Source: Comamonas testosteroni ATCC 11996 (GTDB taxonomy: Bacteria; Pseudomonadota; Gammaproteobacteria; Burkholderiales; Burkholderiaceae_C). From it: a DNA stretch of 64,000 nt. The stretch covers positions 88,905-152,904 of the forward strand of contig NZ_AHIL01000055.1 in the NCBI RefSeq assembly GCF_000241525.1. Direction: 5' to 3'. Positions 60,482-64,000 of the stretch are shown here, one piece after another; position 1 is the stretch's first letter, and every line of letters begins with the position of its first letter. Made by a program: the position numbers and the translations under genes. Below the pieces are notes generated by a model. It had not been told where the DNA came from, ran no database searches, and saw nothing but the letters and a program-made list of their open reading frames with translations.

Positions 60482-62446
60482 TCAATAATACTCTTTCAGC
60501 CACGCCTGAAACATCAAAACATCCCACAAATGATGTTGCCAATTTCGTTCACCGCTAACATGCTCGGTCCATTTCTGCCGAATAGGCACGGGGTTGAAAT
60601 AGCCCTCCTGACGCAGTCGTGACTCGCTAAGCAAATCCTCCGCCCAGTCGCGCAGCGGCCCACGCAGCCATTCGTCAATGGGCACGCCAAACCCCATCTT
60701 GGGGCGCTCGATCATTTCTTTGGGCACATGTCGGTACAGCACCTCACGCAGCGCCCATTTACCAACACGGCCGCGCAGCTTGAGTTGCTGGGGCAGTTGC
60801 CATGCAAACTCCACCACGCGATGATCGAGAAAAGGCACACGCGTCTCCAGGGACACACCCATGGCGGCGCGGTCTACCTTGGACAAAATATCGTCGGGCA
60901 GATAGGTGACGGCATCCAGCACCATCATGCGCTGCACCTCGTCTAGTCCTGCCAGAGACAAAGGATTTCCGCGCAAGTGGGTAAAGGGCTCGGTAGCACC
61001 CTGCACCAAGCCATCGGGCTTCCAGTGGGTAACCAAGTCCAGATAGAGCTCATCCACGCTGCGAGCATTGAGCAATGCAGCGCCCTTATGCAGTTTGTCA
61101 CCCATATTGGACCGGCGCAGCGCGCCAGGCAGCAGTGGTTGCACCGGCTTGCACAAGGTATTCCACGATGTAGGTGATAGTGCCTGGATTCCTGCCGCAC
61201 CCAAGCGACGCAACGGCTGCGGCAGGCGCTCCAGCTTACGCCACAAATTGCGTGTGAATGCATAGCGGCTGTAGCCTGCAAACAGCTCATCGCCCGCATC
61301 GCCCGAAAGAGACACCGTCACCTGCTGACGGGCCAACTGGCTGACCAAGAAGGTGGGTATCTGCGACGAATCTGAAAATGGCTCGCTGTATAACTGCGGC
61401 AGTTTTGGGATGACATCCAACGCCTGCTGGGGCGTAACGTACAGCTCTGTGTGGTCTGTCCCCAAATGATGCGCCACCGCCTTGGCGTGCAAAGCTTCGT
61501 TGTAGCCTTCTTCGTTAAAGCCAATGGTGAACGTCTTGACTGGCCGCTGACTTTGCGCCTGCATCAGCGCCACCACGGTGGATGAATCAACGCCACCCGA
61601 CAGGAACGCGCCCAGCGGCACATCGGCCATCATTTGCTGGCGCACGGCGTCTTTGAGCAACGCCTCCAGTGCATCCACCGCTTCGACCTCCGTGCCCGCA
61701 AAAGGCGTAGCAGCACCCTGCAGCGCCACCTGAGGTAGCGACCAATATGCTTCTCTCTTTGGCTCACGCTGAGCCAGCGACACAGTCAGCAAGCAGCCCG
61801 GCTGCAGCTTGTAAATATCCCGGTAAATGGAATGCGGGGCAGCAATGGCGTTGTGGCGCATGTACAGCGCCAACGCATCGCGGTTGATATCGGCTGCAAA
61901 CGCCGGGTGCGCCTTGATTGCTGCCAAATCTGAGCCAAACAGTAGGCAGGCATCTGCGCCCGCCCCCTGCCAGCCATAGTACAGCGGTTTTTCCCCCAGG
62001 CGGTCACGCGCCAGGGTCAAACTGCGCTCCCTTTTATCCCACACGGCAATGGCAAACATACCAACGCAGCGCTCAATGGTGGCGCGCAAGCCCCAGGCGC
62101 TAAAGCCGGCCAGTAGCGTTTCAGTATCCGAATGTCCACGCCACCCAGTATTGCCCCCCTCAGTGTCTAACTGTCTGCGCAAATCCAGGTGGTTGTAGAT
62201 TTCACCATTGAAGGCCATCACATAGCGCCCACAAGCCGACCGCATAGGTTGCGCGCCGGCGGGCGATAACTCCACAATCGCGAGCCGCCGATGGCCCAGC
62301 GCAATCCCACTTATCGCGTCATGCCAATATCCGGCACTATCAGGCCCCCGATGCACGATGGTAGCCGCCATGCGCTCCAGCAGACCTGGCGCTACCTCAT
62401 CACGCGCCCACTGGCCTTCGGTTAAAAAACCCACAAAACCGCACAT
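60482..62446 (-). CDS. asnB: Glutamine-dependent asparagine synthetase-like amidotransferase
   Basis: 654 residues. The N-terminal nucleophile is Cys2 (MCGFVGFL) and the glutaminase domain has AFNGEIYNHLDLR and the RLAIVEL region. The synthetase domain starts near 255, with the ATP loop LSGGVDSS. Two readings are possible: asparagine synthesis, or amidation of a uronic acid in the polysaccharide, as proposed for WbpS-type proteins. The location between tviB and a glycosyltransferase gene favours the second. AAGG precedes the ATG. The length is normal for cluster-associated AsnB proteins. Confidence 0.88.
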   Translation of the reverse strand: MCGFVGFLTEGQWARDEVAPGLLERMAATIVHRGPDSAGYWHDAISGIALGHRRLAIVELSPAGAQPMRSACGRYVMAFNGEIYNHLDLRRQLDTEGGNTGWRGHSDTETLLAGFSAWGLRATIERCVGMFAIAVWDKRERSLTLARDRLGEKPLYYGWQGAGADACLLFGSDLAAIKAHPAFAADINRDALALYMRHNAIAAPHSIYRDIYKLQPGCLLTVSLAQREPKREAYWSLPQVALQGAATPFAGTEVEAVDALEALLKDAVRQQMMADVPLGAFLSGGVDSSTVVALMQAQSQRPVKTFTIGFNEEGYNEALHAKAVAHHLGTDHTELYVTPQQALDVIPKLPQLYSEPFSDSSQIPTFLVSQLARQQVTVSLSGDAGDELFAGYSRYAFTRNLWRKLERLPQPLRRLGAAGIQALSPTSWNTLCKPVQPLLPGALRRSNMGDKLHKGAALLNARSVDELYLDLVTHWKPDGLVQGATEPFTHLRGNPLSLAGLDEVQRMMVLDAVTYLPDDILSKVDRAAMGVSLETRVPFLDHRVVEFAWQLPQQLKLRGRVGKWALREVLYRHVPKEMIERPKMGFGVPIDEWLRGPLRDWAEDLLSESRLRQEGYFNPVPIRQKWTEHVSGERNWQHHLWDVLMFQAWLKEYY

Positions 62447-62500
62447 CTGAAATACCTTTTATTTGTTATCGCTGTCGTTATCGATCAGAGGGCCAAGCTT

Positions 62501-63640
62501 CTACAAACCATCGCCCCGCGCCACGCGCTCGTAAAACGCTTCGTACAAACGCGCTACGTGGCCTATCTCGTAACGGGCTGCGACGCGCACACGCGCTTGT
62601 TCGCCAAGGACAGTCTTCTGCTCAGGCGGATAGCTCAAAACATCCACCAATCCCCGTGCCAAACCAACCATATCGCCCGCAGCCACCACGCACCCGGTGT
62701 CGCCCACGATCTCAGCGCTATCACCCACATCCGTCACCACACAGGGGACGCCGCAGGCCATAGCCTCGCCCAGCACATTGGGGAAGGCCTCGCCGTGCGA
62801 GCTGGAGGCCAGCACATCCAGCGAAGCCATCAGGCGTGGCACATCCTCGCGCCGCCCCAGCAGGTGCATGCGCGCCTGCAAGCCCTTGACAGCAATGGCG
62901 CTGTTCAACGCGATATTGGCAGCATCCACACCCGTGCCCGCCAATACAAAATGTACATCTGGCATCTGCGCGTGCACCTGAGCGGCGGCTTCAACAAAGC
63001 CGCAATGGTTCTTTTGTGAATCAAAGCGCGCAATCAAGCCCACCAAAGGCACATCAGCCGCCAAACCTAATTCAGCGCGCACACTGGCGCGCGCTGCTAC
63101 GTCTGGCACAAAGCGGCTTAAATCAAAGCCATTGGGGATGACGTGCAATTTGTCTGCCGCATAACCCACCGCCGCATGAACCTCTTTGGCCCGCTGCGAA
63201 CAAGAAATCATTTGTACTGGCACGCGGTGCGACAGCAAAGCACACGCCTTAACTACCCACAGCGTTGAGCGTTTGTTTTCTGTTTTTGACAGATTGCTGT
63301 GGCGAATGCACCAAATCACTTTTCTAAACCCTGCCAGCCGGGCTGCCAGCCCACCCAGCAAATCGGCATGGTACATCCAAGTGTGCACCACCTCAGGCTG
63401 CAACTGGCGCAACAACTTGGCCAAGCGCAACACCACCAGCGGGTTAGGTACACCCCGCGACATATCCAAGGAATACACCGGTATATTCAAGGCCTGAATT
63501 TTTGGCCCGACTTCGCCGAGGCCAATCAAAGAGATCACCGTGGGCGTAAAGCGGCCGCGGTCTATCTGCTGCAATAGCTTAAGCAGCATGGTTTCTGCAC
63601 CACCAGTCGCAAGGTTGGTAATAACTAGAACAATATTCAC
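62501..63640 (-). CDS. Glycosyltransferase family 4
   Basis: 379-residue GT-B transferase. The N-terminal block is VLVITNLATGGAETMLLKLL. The central NGFDLSRF and the C-terminal SSSHGEAFPNVLGEAMACGVP carry the GT4 donor signature (EX7E). The start is non-ATG: GTG at 63640 or TTG at 63643, with AAGGGATG upstream. The TTG directly follows the TGA of the preceding gene. The sugar donor is unknown. It probably extends the lipid-linked repeat unit. Confidence 0.86.
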   Translation of the reverse strand: MNIVLVITNLATGGAETMLLKLLQQIDRGRFTPTVISLIGLGEVGPKIQALNIPVYSLDMSRGVPNPLVVLRLAKLLRQLQPEVVHTWMYHADLLGGLAARLAGFRKVIWCIRHSNLSKTENKRSTLWVVKACALLSHRVPVQMISCSQRAKEVHAAVGYAADKLHVIPNGFDLSRFVPDVAARASVRAELGLAADVPLVGLIARFDSQKNHCGFVEAAAQVHAQMPDVHFVLAGTGVDAANIALNSAIAVKGLQARMHLLGRREDVPRLMASLDVLASSSHGEAFPNVLGEAMACGVPCVVTDVGDSAEIVGDTGCVVAAGDMVGLARGLVDVLSYPPEQKTVLGEQARVRVAARYEIGHVARLYEAFYERVARGDGL

Positions 63641-63643
63641 CAA

Positions 63644-64000
63644 TCATCCCTTTGTCACAATTTTCAACTTAACCACCAATATTGCCATTATCAGCATAAA
63701 AACAGATAATGAAATTGTTGCAGGAATAAATAGCATAGTTTGTTCGAAAAAATAAAACAAAACTAAAAGCACCGGAATATCTTTTGCCTTACCTAGGCGC
63801 TCTAAATCGCCCCATGACATCGATACAATCCGATAAACATAAAATCTAATAAACCCGAATAGCAAACCGCCAACAATCGGTAAAAAATATGCAGAAGCAC
63901 CTGTGAAATATGGAGGAATAAAACACCCTGGAATATTTGTAACCAAAGAAGTGTTTACGCAAGAAAAAGACTCCTCAGGAGGAATAAATTGATAACTAAG
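63644..64000 (-). CDS. Probable O-antigen polymerase (Wzy), C-terminal part
   Basis: Only the last 118 codons are in the window; the reading frame stays open to the right edge. The visible part has a soluble loop (SFSCVNTSLVTNIPGC) and hydrophobic segments, with FYFFEQTMLFIPATISLSVF and a basic end KLKIVTKG. This suits the end of a multi-spanning polysaccharide polymerase, but no family motif settles it. A flippase or other membrane protein is possible. The stop is one base from the next glycosyltransferase start. Confidence 0.6.
   Translation of the reverse strand, partial: LSYQFIPPEESFSCVNTSLVTNIPGCFIPPYFTGASAYFLPIVGGLLFGFIRFYVYRIVSMSWGDLERLGKAKDIPVLLVLFYFFEQTMLFIPATISLSVFMLIMAILVVKLKIVTKG

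Overview
The window looks like chromosomal DNA of a beta-proteobacterium of the Comamonadaceae, most likely Comamonas (C. testosteroni-like) or a close relative. The reasons are high G+C core genes, a Burkholderiales-type porin, orphan Bug/TTT substrate receptors, a vanillate/isovanillate-type Rieske oxygenase cluster, and dispersed intergenic repeats of a kind I associate with this family. The genus is inferred from gene content; no database was searched. I see no rRNA, tRNA, CRISPR array, phage or intact insertion sequence.

Layout. 0-3.2 kb: a Trp/Gly/His-rich lipoprotein, htpX, and a DUF3025 / NYN-LOTUS gene pair. 3.3-6.6 kb: pyrC, divergent from an ornithine cyclodeaminase-arginase pair that converts arginine to proline. 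6.6-17 kb: a Crp/Fnr regulator, divergent from a compact seven-gene operon (porin, NDP-forming acyl-CoA synthetase, Bug receptor, two DUF1254/DUF1214 proteins, a metallo-beta-lactamase/alkylsulfatase-like protein with altered metal ligands, second Bug receptor). This is the best candidate for an undescribed catabolic system. 17-22 kb: gltIJKL glutamate/aspartate ABC transporter and a LysR regulator. 22-25.4 kb: a DctQMP TRAP transporter. 25.6-33 kb: an aromatic O-demethylation cluster (hydroxyacid dehydrogenase, one VanB-type reductase, two Rieske oxygenases, MFS transporter, MarR and GntR regulators with visible operator palindromes). 33-36.7 kb: Atm1-like ABC exporter, Slp-like lipoprotein, acyl-CoA thioesterase, bactofilin. 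36.9-47.4 kb: a fatty-acid/acyl-CoA beta-oxidation cluster (TetR, acyl-CoA dehydrogenase, DUF2147, FadB-like fusion, thiolase, hydrolase, thioesterases, enoyl-CoA hydratase). 47.5-51.8 kb: slmA, a TctDE/QseBC-like two-component system, argB. 51.9-64 kb: a surface polysaccharide cluster, more A+T-rich from about 55 kb on. It has a complete PglF-E-D-C set for UDP-di-N-acetylbacillosamine and its priming transferase, a TviB/TviC pair for UDP-GalNAcA, an AsnB-type amidotransferase, two glycosyltransferases, and the end of a probable Wzy polymerase cut by the window edge.

Beyond the genes, two dispersed repeat families stand out. One is an 80-bp A+T-rich inverted-repeat element with five copies of identical length. 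The other is a G+C-rich element whose four copies each begin within about 14 nt of a stop codon and share the orientation of the upstream gene. A small element with 11-bp inverted repeats and 9-bp flanking direct repeats lies upstream of the TRAP operon. Several regulator genes sit next to perfect palindromes that are likely their operators.
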